DNA from: Bacteroidales bacterium
Lineage (GTDB): Bacteria; Bacteroidota; Bacteroidia; Bacteroidales; UBA7960
Length of the DNA: 51,515 nucleotides
Direction: 5' to 3'
NCBI GenBank assembly: GCA_007129255.1
Contig: SKVW01000118.1
Location: 1-51,515, forward strand
Shown here: piece after piece, positions 17,600 to 25,478 of the stretch
Position numbering within the stretch: the first letter of the stretch is position 1
Layout: each line of letters opens with the position of its first letter
Made by a program: the position numbers and the translations under genes
Notes under the pieces: model-generated
Database searches by the model: none
What the model saw: the letters and a program-made list of their open reading frames with translations, nothing else
Told to the model about the DNA's origin: nothing

Positions 17600-18187
17600 T
17601 TAATTGGCCCTTCCTGAAGGGACAAAATTTGCTTTAAAATAAATATCGAGTTCATCGCCGGTTCTGATGGTGCCGAGCATGGCCCTTGGAGGCCTTACAT
17701 CAAACTGGCTGAATTTGATCTGGTGCTCACCTTCAAATTGAACACTGTTACCGTTAACGCTGTAATTGGCCCGCAAGGTCACCTCACGGATTTCGCCAGC
17801 TATAGTCAGTTGGCCGGTTGCCGTTACCCTGTCGGGGGAGATGTTGCGTACCCCGCTCAATTTAAATTCCACATATTCGTGGTCATCGGCATCAATGGCA
17901 TCATATGCGGTACGATCCATCCTGTTGTTTCCGCTTTCAAGGGAACGCACAGGTAAAAGCACTTTCAGGGATGAAATTTCCTTTATTTGCTGGTCCTCTA
18001 TCAGGATGGTTGCCTGTCCCCGGGCATCCTGCGATTCCATATCCCAGTCGTGAAGGGTAGAGGTACCCGCTACTTTAAAATGCTGCTGTGAATTTAACTG
18101 ATAGCCTTCCTGCGCCTGCAGTATTCCAAAAACCGCAGTCATCAGGAGAGTCATCAGAAATGAAAAAGTTTGTTTATTGCGTGTCAT
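17600..18187 (-). CDS. YceI-family exported protein
   Basis: A 195-residue periplasmic YceI-like lipocalin. The ATG at 18187 gives a classic signal peptide ending near LQAQ; an upstream in-frame start at 18244 would place 19 charged residues before it and is rejected. Conserved landmarks are VAGTSTLHDWDM, the stretch with VRSLESGNNRMDRTAYDA, YVEFKLSGV, ATGQLTIAGEIREV and FDVRPPRAMLGTI. It probably forms one transcription unit with the second YceI gene, and its upstream region is shared with the divergent porin gene. Its role in binding a lipid or quinone-like molecule is a family inference. Confidence 0.88.
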   Translation of the reverse strand: MTRNKQTFSFLMTLLMTAVFGILQAQEGYQLNSQQHFKVAGTSTLHDWDMESQDARGQATILIEDQQIKEISSLKVLLPVRSLESGNNRMDRTAYDAIDADDHEYVEFKLSGVRNISPDRVTATGQLTIAGEIREVTLRANYSVNGNSVQFEGEHQIKFSQFDVRPPRAMLGTIRTGDELDIYFKANFVPSGRAN

Positions 18188-18270
18188 TTTAATTTTTGTT
18201 TTTTTGGACCGGGCTTTAGCCCAAAGTCCGGATTTGTTCAACATTACTTTTGTTTTCTGGTCAGTCTATG

Positions 18271-18285
18271 GCAATCGTTGTACCG
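18271..18285 (-). promoter_or_regulatory. Candidate sigma-54 promoter facing the YceI genes (weak -24)
   Basis: On the minus strand CGGTACAACGATTGC has the -24 GG and the -12 GC exactly 12 bases apart, and a perfect TTGC. The -24 block is CGGTAC instead of TGGCAC (two mismatches). The distance to the YceI start (18187) is about 85 bases. Confidence 0.35.
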
Positions 18286-18404
18286 GAACAGACCTTTTTT
18301 TTTGTTTTGAAGCATAAAGATTTTCAAACTCTTGTATATGAAGTTAATAAAAAAATTATTAAATTGCAAATAGGTGCCTCTTTACCTGAAATAATGAAAA
18401 AAAC

Positions 18405-18420
18405 TTGCGGTATTCCGCAA
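18405..18420. promoter_or_regulatory. Operator-like dyad 1 (TTGCGG-N4-CCGCAA)
   Basis: A perfect inverted repeat with six-base arms and a four-base spacer; its core fits TGCG-N6-CGCA (18406-18419). Its centre is 20 bp from dyad 2. It is a proposed binding site for the NtrC-type regulator encoded nearby. Confidence 0.5.
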
Positions 18421-18425
18421 AAACT

Positions 18426-18439
18426 GTTGGTTTTTCGCA
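18426..18439 (-). promoter_or_regulatory. Operator-like site 2 (degenerate)
   Basis: Read on the minus strand it is TGCGAAAAACCAAC, identical to dyad 3 except for the CG at positions 11-12 of the 14-base core, plus its last base. It is centred 20 bp from dyad 1, the same spacing as between sites 3 and 4. Confidence 0.4.
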
Positions 18440-18534
18440 GTTTATTTCTTTGCATTTGGTTCATAAATTATTTATGCAGGATATTTAAATAAATGAAAGG
18501 GTTTATAAAATAATTTCAGGGAATCATTAATAAT

Positions 18535-18548
18535 TGCGAAAAACCGCA
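18535..18548 (+). promoter_or_regulatory. Operator-like dyad 3 (TGCG-AAAAAC-CGCA)
   Basis: A 14-base core with four-base inverted arms around six bases. It is followed after 20 bp by an almost identical copy, and lies about 128 bp upstream of the -12 element of the porin promoter, a usual distance for sigma-54 enhancer sites. Confidence 0.5.
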
Positions 18549-18554
18549 GAAAAA

Positions 18555-18568
18555 AGCGAAAAACCGCA
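18555..18568 (+). promoter_or_regulatory. Operator-like dyad 4 (AGCG-AAAAAC-CGCA)
   Basis: Part of a 20-bp tandem duplication (18536-18555 and 18556-18575, 19 of 20 bases identical). The phasing of two helical turns would put two dimers on the same face of the DNA. Confidence 0.5.
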
Positions 18569-18655
18569 GAAAAAACTGCTGTAAAAAAAATTTTTTCAGG
18601 TAAGTAAACTCATATAATATTGATTAGATGCTTATTGGTGATTTTTAAAATTTGT

Positions 18656-18671
18656 TGGCATATGCCTTGCT
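18656..18671 (+). promoter_or_regulatory. Sigma-54 promoter for the porin-like gene
   Basis: TGGCATATGCCTTGCT matches the sigma-54 consensus TGGCACG-N4-TTGCW except for two bases at the end of the -24 block. GG and GC are 12 bases apart, as required. Transcription would start near 18681, about 83 bases before the ATG at 18764. The sigma-54 regulator gene lies just beyond the porin gene. Confidence 0.7.
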
Positions 18672-18763
18672 TAACAGGTTATTCAAAAAAAATAATTTAA
18701 TCAAAACATAAAAGTTTATTAACTTTTATGTTAATTCATTTTTTACCAACTAAATTTTTTAAT

Positions 18764-20083
18764 ATGAAACCGAACAGGACTATCATTGTAGCACTTTTAA
18801 CTTTAGTGTTTCTCAGGGTTCATGGCGAACAACCGGCATTGATCAATGAAGAATCCACTTTTGTAAGTGATTACATAGAAAACCTTAATCACAACGGTAT
18901 TGAGATTGCCAATGTTAATGACATCAGGTTTTACATGGGCTTGCATACAGTCGCAAGGTTCCAGGCCCTTACCCAGGAAAATGTTTTTATTCTTTCAGGA
19001 GACGAATTTGTAGAACCTACAGAGCTGGGAGCTGGTGCTCAAACATCATTTGCAAACCTCGAATTCCGGATTAATCTGGGAGATGACATTGTGGTTTTCT
19101 TCGATGGATTGCTGGCAACACAAAGACATCCCAGCAGATGGTGGGGTGGAAATGGGTACATTTATTTCCGAAGAATGCCTGAAAATTCTTTCCTTTCTGT
19201 TTTCAACGGAATATTTAATTACATCGATTTAAAGGTAGGTAACTTCTATGCCGATTTTGGCGATGAGTGGTACCGCCGCTCTATGAACGGTGACGTGCAA
19301 CGCAACCCACTTGTGGGAACACCTGTATTTTCAGCCCTGGGAACCGAACCCGGATTTGAAATTATTCATAAAAGACCACGCTATGGTTTAATGGTCGGTG
19401 CAGGTACCGGAGCCCCCGAACAAGACATGAGGGCTGACAGAGGCTATTCTTTTCGCTCCAAAGCCTGGGTATCTCCTGTTGAGAACCTTTACCTTTCCGG
19501 GTCTTTTTATACTGCCGACCATGAGGCAGGAGCTGCACGTGGCACCAATCTTTTCCGCAGAGAAAGACTTGGAGGCTCCTATTCAAGCGTATGGAATCTT
19601 CATAATGACGATTCAGGAGGCGGTGAAGGCCCCGGCCAGGTTCGTATTGGAGATGGAAAAGAACTGGATGCTTTCCAGTTCGATCTTACATGGAGGCCTA
19701 TCCCCACAACACATTTCAAGGCGCATTACGGGTTTGCCACTGCATCGGGTCCTGAACCCCTGTTTAATAATGAAGCCGGAACTGAAGAGTGGGCTTATTA
19801 TGGTGCAGACATTACACAATATATCCACCCCAGCATTTACCTCGCTGCCAGATACTCAGAAGCCAATGCATCCGAATTTGGAGATTTAACAGCTGGCTCT
19901 GTAAACAGAATTCAAATAGGTGCGGGAGCATGGATTTCCAACCGAATCCTCATGAAACTGGAATATGTGAGTCAGTCAGCATCAGGTTGGGACGAAGGAA
20001 CAGTAGGTGTAGCTAACTTTGTTGATGTGGGCAGAGATCCTAAATTCAGCGGAATCATTTTTGAAGCATCCTTCTCATTGTAA
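18764..20083 (+). CDS. Outer-membrane porin-like beta-barrel protein
   Basis: A 439-residue exported protein with a signal peptide ending near RVHGEQ. The remainder alternates polar and hydrophobic residues with many Gly and aromatic residues, and it ends in a hydrophobic-Phe strand (FEASFSL), as outer-membrane barrels do. It looks like a substrate-selective or general porin; I cannot name the family or the cargo. The ATG at 18764 (MKPNR) gives the proper signal peptide; a start at 18728 would add 12 residues. Its upstream region carries a strong sigma-54 promoter and paired operator-like sites, so the neighbouring PhnD-like/kinase/regulator operon probably controls it. Confidence 0.75.
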   Translation: MKPNRTIIVALLTLVFLRVHGEQPALINEESTFVSDYIENLNHNGIEIANVNDIRFYMGLHTVARFQALTQENVFILSGDEFVEPTELGAGAQTSFANLEFRINLGDDIVVFFDGLLATQRHPSRWWGGNGYIYFRRMPENSFLSVFNGIFNYIDLKVGNFYADFGDEWYRRSMNGDVQRNPLVGTPVFSALGTEPGFEIIHKRPRYGLMVGAGTGAPEQDMRADRGYSFRSKAWVSPVENLYLSGSFYTADHEAGAARGTNLFRRERLGGSYSSVWNLHNDDSGGGEGPGQVRIGDGKELDAFQFDLTWRPIPTTHFKAHYGFATASGPEPLFNNEAGTEEWAYYGADITQYIHPSIYLAARYSEANASEFGDLTAGSVNRIQIGAGAWISNRILMKLEYVSQSASGWDEGTVGVANFVDVGRDPKFSGIIFEASFSL

Positions 20084-20104
20084 TAATTTTAAAAACTGAA
20101 ACAT

Positions 20105-20148
20105 AAAAAACGAGGGTCGCAGTTAGTAATTACGACCCTCGTTTTTTT
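20105..20148. terminator. Bidirectional terminator between porin and response regulator genes
   Basis: CGAGGGTCG (20111-20119) pairs perfectly with CGACCCTCG (20133-20141), with an A run before and a T run after. It serves both converging genes. Confidence 0.85.
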
Positions 20149-20157
20149 ACAATCAGG

Positions 20158-21507
20158 TTAAAAATCCAGTCCGTGCTTTTCTGCTTTGGTGCGAAAGGTA
20201 GACAAGGGAATATTCAGCAGTTTTGCTGCTTTTGTTTTATTACCACCGCTTCTTAAAATCGCTGCTTTAAGAAGTTTTATTTCAGTGTTGTTTATGACCT
20301 GTTCAAGATTCCACTGATCCATTGTTTCAGGATCTGTATCAGAAACCTGGGGCATCAAAAATTCGGAAGGAAGGTCTGCAGCCGAGATCTGATCTCCCCG
20401 GGTAGTAAGCACCAGTCTCTCGATCAGGTTTCTAAGCTCCCTCACATTCCCGGGCCAGGGATAATTTTCAAGAACAGCCATTGCATCCGGGTCCATCCTT
20501 TTGGGTTTACCGGGAGAAAATTCTTTCAAAAACTTATCGATAAGCACAGGAATGTCCTCTTTGCGTTCTCTTAACGGAGGAATATGAATGGGAATGACAT
20601 TCAGTCGGTAATACAGGTCGTCCCGGAATTTTCCCTGTGCAATCAATTCTTTCAGGTCGTATTTTGTGGATGAAACCACCCTGACATCCACCTTTATCGA
20701 ACTGGAGGAACCCACAGGCTCCACCTCCTGCTCCTGCAGCACCCGTAAAAGTTTTACCTGCAATTCCAGCGGAACATCATCAATATCATCAAGGTATATT
20801 GTGCCTTTATCGGCAATTTCAAAGCGGCCTTTGCGTGATTTTTCAGCCCCGGTAAAGGCTCCTTTCTCATGCCCGAAAAGTTCACTTTCAAATACCTCAC
20901 GGGCAAGGATGGCGCAACTAACCTTAACAAAAGGCTTCTTACTCCGGTTGCTGTTGTAATGAATGATATTGGCCAGCATTTCTTTTCCGGTTCCTGTTTC
21001 GCCGGTAATAAGGATGGAAGCATTGGAATGGGACACCGACCGGACCAGCTCAAAAATATCTTTTACTGCCTTGCTTTCCCCTGCAAAGCTGGAGAAGTCA
21101 AACTTTTCCCTTACCTGAGTATGCAAACGCAGGTTTTCGTCTTTTACTTCCTTCAACTCAGCCACCCTTTGGGTAAGATGCAGGATCTCTTCATTGCTGA
21201 AAGGTTTGGAAAGGTAGTCGTAAGCCCCCAGTTTAAGGGCTTTTATGGCAGTATCTACGGAGGTGTAAGCGGTCATTACCACCACAATGGTTTCAGGAGA
21301 GACCTTTTTTACTTTTTCCAGAAGCTCCAGCCCATCCATGCCCGGCATACGGATATCGGTAATCAGTAAATCGGGTTTTTCCTGCTGAAGTGTTTGGATT
21401 ACACCTGAAGCTTCAGCAAACTCAAACACATGATAACCCGCATCCTTCAGTTCATCGGCCAGGGTTACCCTAAGAATTCTTTCATCATCTACTAAAAATA
21501 TCTTCAT
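20158..21507 (-). CDS. NtrC-family sigma-54 response regulator
   Basis: A 449-residue three-domain regulator. The receiver domain has the acidic pair DD near residues 7-8, the phospho-acceptor Asp51 (LITDIRMPGMDG) and Lys101. The AAA+ domain has Walker A GETGTGKE (169-176) and an intact GAFTGA loop (216-221), so it should contact and activate sigma-54 polymerase. A Fis-type helix-turn-helix (NKTKAAKLLNIPLSTF) closes the protein. Its start overlaps the kinase stop by four bases. It is the obvious activator for the sigma-54 promoter upstream of the porin gene; the link is inferred from position and promoter type. Confidence 0.94.
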   Translation of the reverse strand: MKIFLVDDERILRVTLADELKDAGYHVFEFAEASGVIQTLQQEKPDLLITDIRMPGMDGLELLEKVKKVSPETIVVVMTAYTSVDTAIKALKLGAYDYLSKPFSNEEILHLTQRVAELKEVKDENLRLHTQVREKFDFSSFAGESKAVKDIFELVRSVSHSNASILITGETGTGKEMLANIIHYNSNRSKKPFVKVSCAILAREVFESELFGHEKGAFTGAEKSRKGRFEIADKGTIYLDDIDDVPLELQVKLLRVLQEQEVEPVGSSSSIKVDVRVVSSTKYDLKELIAQGKFRDDLYYRLNVIPIHIPPLRERKEDIPVLIDKFLKEFSPGKPKRMDPDAMAVLENYPWPGNVRELRNLIERLVLTTRGDQISAADLPSEFLMPQVSDTDPETMDQWNLEQVINNTEIKLLKAAILRSGGNKTKAAKLLNIPLSTFRTKAEKHGLDF

Positions 21508-23051
21508 GATTGTCGGGATTCATTTTCTTGCGCTAAAGGTAAAATGATGTTAATAGTTGTTCCTTTTTTATGTTCACTGAAAATTTCCAGTTCACCCCCA
21601 TGATCGTTGATGATGTTCAGGCTCACAGATAGTCCCAGGCCGGTTCCTTTGCCTACAGACTTGGTAGTAAAAAAAGGATCTATTACCTTATCCAGGTTTT
21701 CACCAGGGATGCCAATTCCATTGTCCTTGAATTCCATTAGTATACTGGAAAGATCCGAAAGCCTGGAAACCGTTATGGATATTTTACCTTTTTCGCCCTG
21801 AGGTTGTTGCTGCTTTTCTGCAATGGCATCAATGCTGTTCAGGATAAGATTTAAAAAAACCTGCTCCAGATGATTTTGGCTACCGTATACAAAGGTTTCT
21901 TCAGCCGGAGTTTCCAGGTTTATTTTTATGCTTATTTTTTCAAGGCGATGGCTGGAAAGCGAAATGGATTTATTCAGCGCTTGTTTGATATCTATGGTAG
22001 ACTTTTCAGAGGCAGGCTGCCGGGCAAAGTTCAACAGGTTTTTGATCACCCACTCAACCTTGGCGGTTGCCTCTTCCATCATCTCCAGATACTTTTGGTT
22101 TTCTAAATGGTTCTCCGGGTTTTTCTTCATCCTAGAGATACAATTCATGATACCGGCCAGGGGATTGTTCACTTCATGGGCCACGCCGGCGGCAAGGGTG
22201 CCGATAGATGCCAGTTTTTCAGAATGGATCAGTTTTTTCTGGGCGCCTGCCAGTTCATCATAGGCTTGTTGCAGCCGGAAAACCATCTCGTTGAATTTGG
22301 AAACCAGGATATCGATCTCGTCACCGGGCAGGATTTGCATCACTTTACCTACTTTGGTGGGATAGCGGGAAGCAAACATCACATTCTTTTCACGAATAGA
22401 CTGCATATCAAGGCTTTCGGCAATGTTGCTGATGTCCTTTACCGGGCTGGTCACCAGGTAGGAAAAAATAAAAGTTCCCACCAGGCTGATACCGATCAAC
22501 ACGATGATCATTCCAAAAAGTGTTTCCGTAGCCTGATCAAGGGTATGGGCAATATTTTCTTCGGTTATGCCCACCCTCACAAAACCGATACTGCCATCCA
22601 GCAAAGGAATTGAAATATCGCGAATAAGCTGCTCCCTGTCTTTAAAGCGGACATGGGCAGATAAAACCTCACTGCTCATCTGCCGTTCATGCACATCATA
22701 CAAACCGGATGGAACCGGACCGTCAAAAGTGTGGGCCCGGATCAGGCAGTCCTGATCGCAAATCAGGATGTATTCTATGGTTTCATCGGCTGCTTTTACC
22801 TCATCCAGCAAAACGTTCATGGCTACCACATCATCAAAAAGCATATAGTTGATGGCTCGCTGGGAAATAACCTGTGAAATAAAAATACTTCGTTGCTGGA
22901 GCTCATCCTCGAGGGAAGAAAAAATAATGCGATGCACCAGGGCCACATTTATACTCCCGAACAATGCCACGACCACCACCATGCCAATGGTAAACTTCCA
23001 GAAAAGTGGAACCTTTGATTTTTCTTTTTTTACCGTAAAAGGAATGGTCAT
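21504..23051 (-). CDS. Membrane sensor histidine kinase
   Basis: A 515-residue kinase. A first transmembrane helix (about residues 18-40) and a second (about 178-200) bracket a periplasmic region of about 140 residues. A HAMP linker and coiled coil follow, then an NtrB/ZraS-type dimerisation domain with His292 in the motif GVAHEVNNPLAG. The C-terminal ATPase domain contains N-, G1- and G2-box patterns (NLILNSIDA, DNGIGIPGE, GTGLGLS). The periplasmic loop would be the contact for the PhnD-like lipoprotein encoded 12 bases upstream. The order sensor protein-kinase-regulator in one operon argues for a dedicated ligand-sensing circuit. Confidence 0.93.
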   Translation of the reverse strand: MTIPFTVKKEKSKVPLFWKFTIGMVVVVALFGSINVALVHRIIFSSLEDELQQRSIFISQVISQRAINYMLFDDVVAMNVLLDEVKAADETIEYILICDQDCLIRAHTFDGPVPSGLYDVHERQMSSEVLSAHVRFKDREQLIRDISIPLLDGSIGFVRVGITEENIAHTLDQATETLFGMIIVLIGISLVGTFIFSYLVTSPVKDISNIAESLDMQSIREKNVMFASRYPTKVGKVMQILPGDEIDILVSKFNEMVFRLQQAYDELAGAQKKLIHSEKLASIGTLAAGVAHEVNNPLAGIMNCISRMKKNPENHLENQKYLEMMEEATAKVEWVIKNLLNFARQPASEKSTIDIKQALNKSISLSSHRLEKISIKINLETPAEETFVYGSQNHLEQVFLNLILNSIDAIAEKQQQPQGEKGKISITVSRLSDLSSILMEFKDNGIGIPGENLDKVIDPFFTTKSVGKGTGLGLSVSLNIINDHGGELEIFSEHKKGTTINIILPLAQENESRQS

Positions 23052-23063
23052 AAGTTGGCAAAA

Positions 23064-23978
23064 TTATTTATTATCAACAGTTTCCTTCATTTGCCTGACA
23101 TGGTCGTAGTCAGCGTCTTTTGCTTCAATAAAACGGTCGATAAGAAGAACATCCAGCATATCCGATGCCCGGGCATTTTCGTGCATGGATAGGAATAAAC
23201 TTTTTAATTTTTGCTTTGTTTCGGGATCCAGCCTGCGAGACACCACTACTGGCGGGTTTCCAAAAGCAGGGGAAACTTCAACAATTTTAATTTCATTAAC
23301 CTGTTGAGGATCATGGGCTTTTACATAATCAAAAACCAGCTGGTTTACTGAAGCTGCTTCCACAATGCCCCTGGCAACCATTTGTATGGAATTGTCATGA
23401 CCGTATGTAAAAACAGAGGAATTAAAAAAATCATCCGGGGCCAGACCTTTCTCCCTCAGCCTGCTGATAACATATAGGTAACCCGTATTGGATAATGGGT
23501 CCGTGAAGGCAAAGGTGGTATTTTCCAGATCTTCCAGCCCCTTGGCCTGTGAGTCTGCACCGGCGATAATGTAAGCATGATAATAAGGTTTTTCATTGCT
23601 TACAGGAACCGCCAGGAGTTCAACCCCTTTTTGTAAATCCAGGCTTACATAAGCCCCTGTGCAAATAAATGCAAAATCCAATTGACCTTTTTCCAGCATC
23701 TGGTTGACCTCCCCATAAGTCTGACGTTGATGAAATTCAATGGGCCGGCCGATTTCATTGGAGAGGTAATCAAAGACTTTTTCATATGATCCAAAGGTTT
23801 CTCTTGGAGAAAGAATGGCTGATACGGCCACTTTTAAAGGTTCATAGCCATCCTGAACATATTTTTGCCTATTTCCGTTCAAGGTTTCATCAGGATCTAT
23901 TACCCTTACATCCGTTGGTTGACGATTGCAGGAGAAAAAAGAGATTAAAAATAACAGTGCAAAAAAATGTATCCTCAT
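23064..23978 (-). CDS. PhnD-like periplasmic binding lipoprotein (phosphate/phosphite/phosphonate-binding family)
   Basis: A 304-residue type-II periplasmic binding protein. The signal sequence ends FFSC (Cys17), a plausible lipobox, so the protein is probably anchored to a membrane. Family landmarks include the early VAVSAILSPRETFGSYEKVFDYL-type region, GQLDFAFICTGAYV (Cys106 in the binding cleft region), DPLSNTGYLY and FGNPPVVVSRRLD. No ABC permease or ATPase gene is present, so it is likely a sensor rather than a transporter part. The ligand is unknown; oxyanions such as phosphonate, phosphite or arsenite are known for the family. It is the first gene of the signalling operon. Confidence 0.85.
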   Translation of the reverse strand: MRIHFFALLFLISFFSCNRQPTDVRVIDPDETLNGNRQKYVQDGYEPLKVAVSAILSPRETFGSYEKVFDYLSNEIGRPIEFHQRQTYGEVNQMLEKGQLDFAFICTGAYVSLDLQKGVELLAVPVSNEKPYYHAYIIAGADSQAKGLEDLENTTFAFTDPLSNTGYLYVISRLREKGLAPDDFFNSSVFTYGHDNSIQMVARGIVEAASVNQLVFDYVKAHDPQQVNEIKIVEVSPAFGNPPVVVSRRLDPETKQKLKSLFLSMHENARASDMLDVLLIDRFIEAKDADYDHVRQMKETVDNK

Positions 23979-24193
23979 TTTTGTATGTTTTTGGGAGAAA
24001 GGAAAAGAAAATTTCTATTCTTAGAAGATCAATCCTTTTTGTTTCAATAATTAAAAGTTGCTTTTTGCCTGATGCCAAAAGTATACCAAAAAGTTAACCA
24101 GTATATCCGGCATTTTTTAATCAGGAAAAAAATTTTAATTTATCCTGCATAAATTGAACAGTAAAGTCCTGAACATGTTTTAATGAAGCCGCA

Positions 24194-24224
24194 TAAAAAA
24201 AGCGGGCTTCCCAAAGAAACCCGC
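24194..24224 (-). terminator. Terminator after dnaN
   Basis: On the minus strand GCGGGTTT and its complement form a stem with a short loop, followed by a run of seven T residues. Confidence 0.75.
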
Positions 24225-24254
24225 CCTTTATCCTGCTGGTTTTTCGAAACGATA

Positions 24255-25379
24255 TCAGGCATTGAGCATTACCGGCATCACCAACATCAGGATGTCCTCA
24301 TCCTTGTTTTCTGAGTCTACCGGAATGATCAGACCGGCGCGGTTGGGCTCGGACATTTCCAGCATCACCTGTTCGGTTTCCAGGTTTTGCAGCATCTCCA
24401 CCATAAACTTGCTGTTAAAGCCAATTTCCATATCATCTCCTTCATAATGGCAGTTGAGTCTTTCGCGCGCTTCGTTGCTGTAATCCAGGTCTTCGGCCAT
24501 CAGGTTCAGTTCGGTTCCGGCAATCTTGAATTTAACCTGGTAAGTGCTTTGGTTTGAGAAAATGGAAACCCTGCGAATGGCATTCATAAAAGGCTGACGA
24601 TCCACCGTCATTTTGTTGGGATTTTTGGCCGGGATCACTGCGGTATAATTCGGGTATTTGCCATCAATAAGGCGGCAGGTCATAATAATGTTCTTAAAGG
24701 TAAATTTGGCATTGGTCTCGCTGTATTCAATCTCCACAGGGGCATCATCCTGCGAAAGAATATTTTTAAGCTGGGTAAGCGGCTTTTTGGGAAGAATAAA
24801 ATTGGCAGATTCTTCACTTTTCACATCCATTCGGCGGTAGCGCACCAACTTATGGGCATCGGTGGCCACAAAGGTGGTATTTTCGGATGAAAGCTCACAA
24901 AACACTCCGGCCATTACCGGACGCAGATCATCGTTGCTTGCCGCAAAAATGGTTTTGGAAATGGCCTCAAACAGAATGTCGGACTCCATGGTAAAGCTTG
25001 CACTGTTTTCGATGGCCGGCACCTGTGGGTATTCCTCACCATTCTGCCCGGCAAGCTTGTACTTACCTTCTCCTGCAGTAAGGGTTACCCCAAAGTTGTC
25101 AGAATCAATATCCAGGGTCACGGGAACATCCGAAAAGGTTTTCAGGGTATCCAGCAGGATCTTTGCCGGGATGGCCACGCTGCCTTCGCCCTCGGCCATG
25201 TCCACATTGATGCGTGAGGTCATGGTGGTTTCCAGGTCGGAAGCCGAAATTTTGATCTCCGAATCCCCGAGTTCAAATAAAAAATTATCCAGGATGGGAA
25301 GGGTGTTGTTGGTACTCAATACCCCGCTAATGGCTTGCAATTGCTTTAACAACAATGAGCTGGAGACTATAAATTTCAT
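24255..25379 (-). CDS. dnaN: DNA polymerase III beta sliding clamp
   Basis: A 374-residue clamp, full length for the family, made of three repeated domains. The start MKFIVSSSLLLKQLQAISGV, the VDMAEGEGSVAIPAKILLDTLK segment, the YKLAGQNGEEYPQVP motif and the closing hydrophobic LMVMPVML tail are all characteristic. The dimer encircles DNA and tethers the polymerase and repair proteins. It is the last gene after gldF-gldG-DUF4340, an arrangement found in other Bacteroidota, and is not next to dnaA here. Confidence 0.97.
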   Translation of the reverse strand: MKFIVSSSLLLKQLQAISGVLSTNNTLPILDNFLFELGDSEIKISASDLETTMTSRINVDMAEGEGSVAIPAKILLDTLKTFSDVPVTLDIDSDNFGVTLTAGEGKYKLAGQNGEEYPQVPAIENSASFTMESDILFEAISKTIFAASNDDLRPVMAGVFCELSSENTTFVATDAHKLVRYRRMDVKSEESANFILPKKPLTQLKNILSQDDAPVEIEYSETNAKFTFKNIIMTCRLIDGKYPNYTAVIPAKNPNKMTVDRQPFMNAIRRVSIFSNQSTYQVKFKIAGTELNLMAEDLDYSNEARERLNCHYEGDDMEIGFNSKFMVEMLQNLETEQVMLEMSEPNRAGLIIPVDSENKDEDILMLVMPVMLNA

Positions 25380-25478
25380 ATGTCGATGGTTTTTAAATTG
25401 ATTAGCAAAGATAGTTTTTTATGAAATATGCTGTGGAAATTCCGGTATTTTTTATGAATTTTATCCTGCAAATTCCCC

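Noticed and set aside
18250-18492. An 80-codon open frame in the porin/YceI control region
   Set aside because: It overlaps the proposed promoter and operator sites, is very rich in Phe/Leu/Ile from AT-rich DNA and has no plausible domain.
18535-18575. The tandem 20-bp repeat considered as a CRISPR fragment
   Set aside because: There are only two units, with no spacers between them and no cas genes; the dyad structure and distance to a sigma-54 promoter fit operators better.
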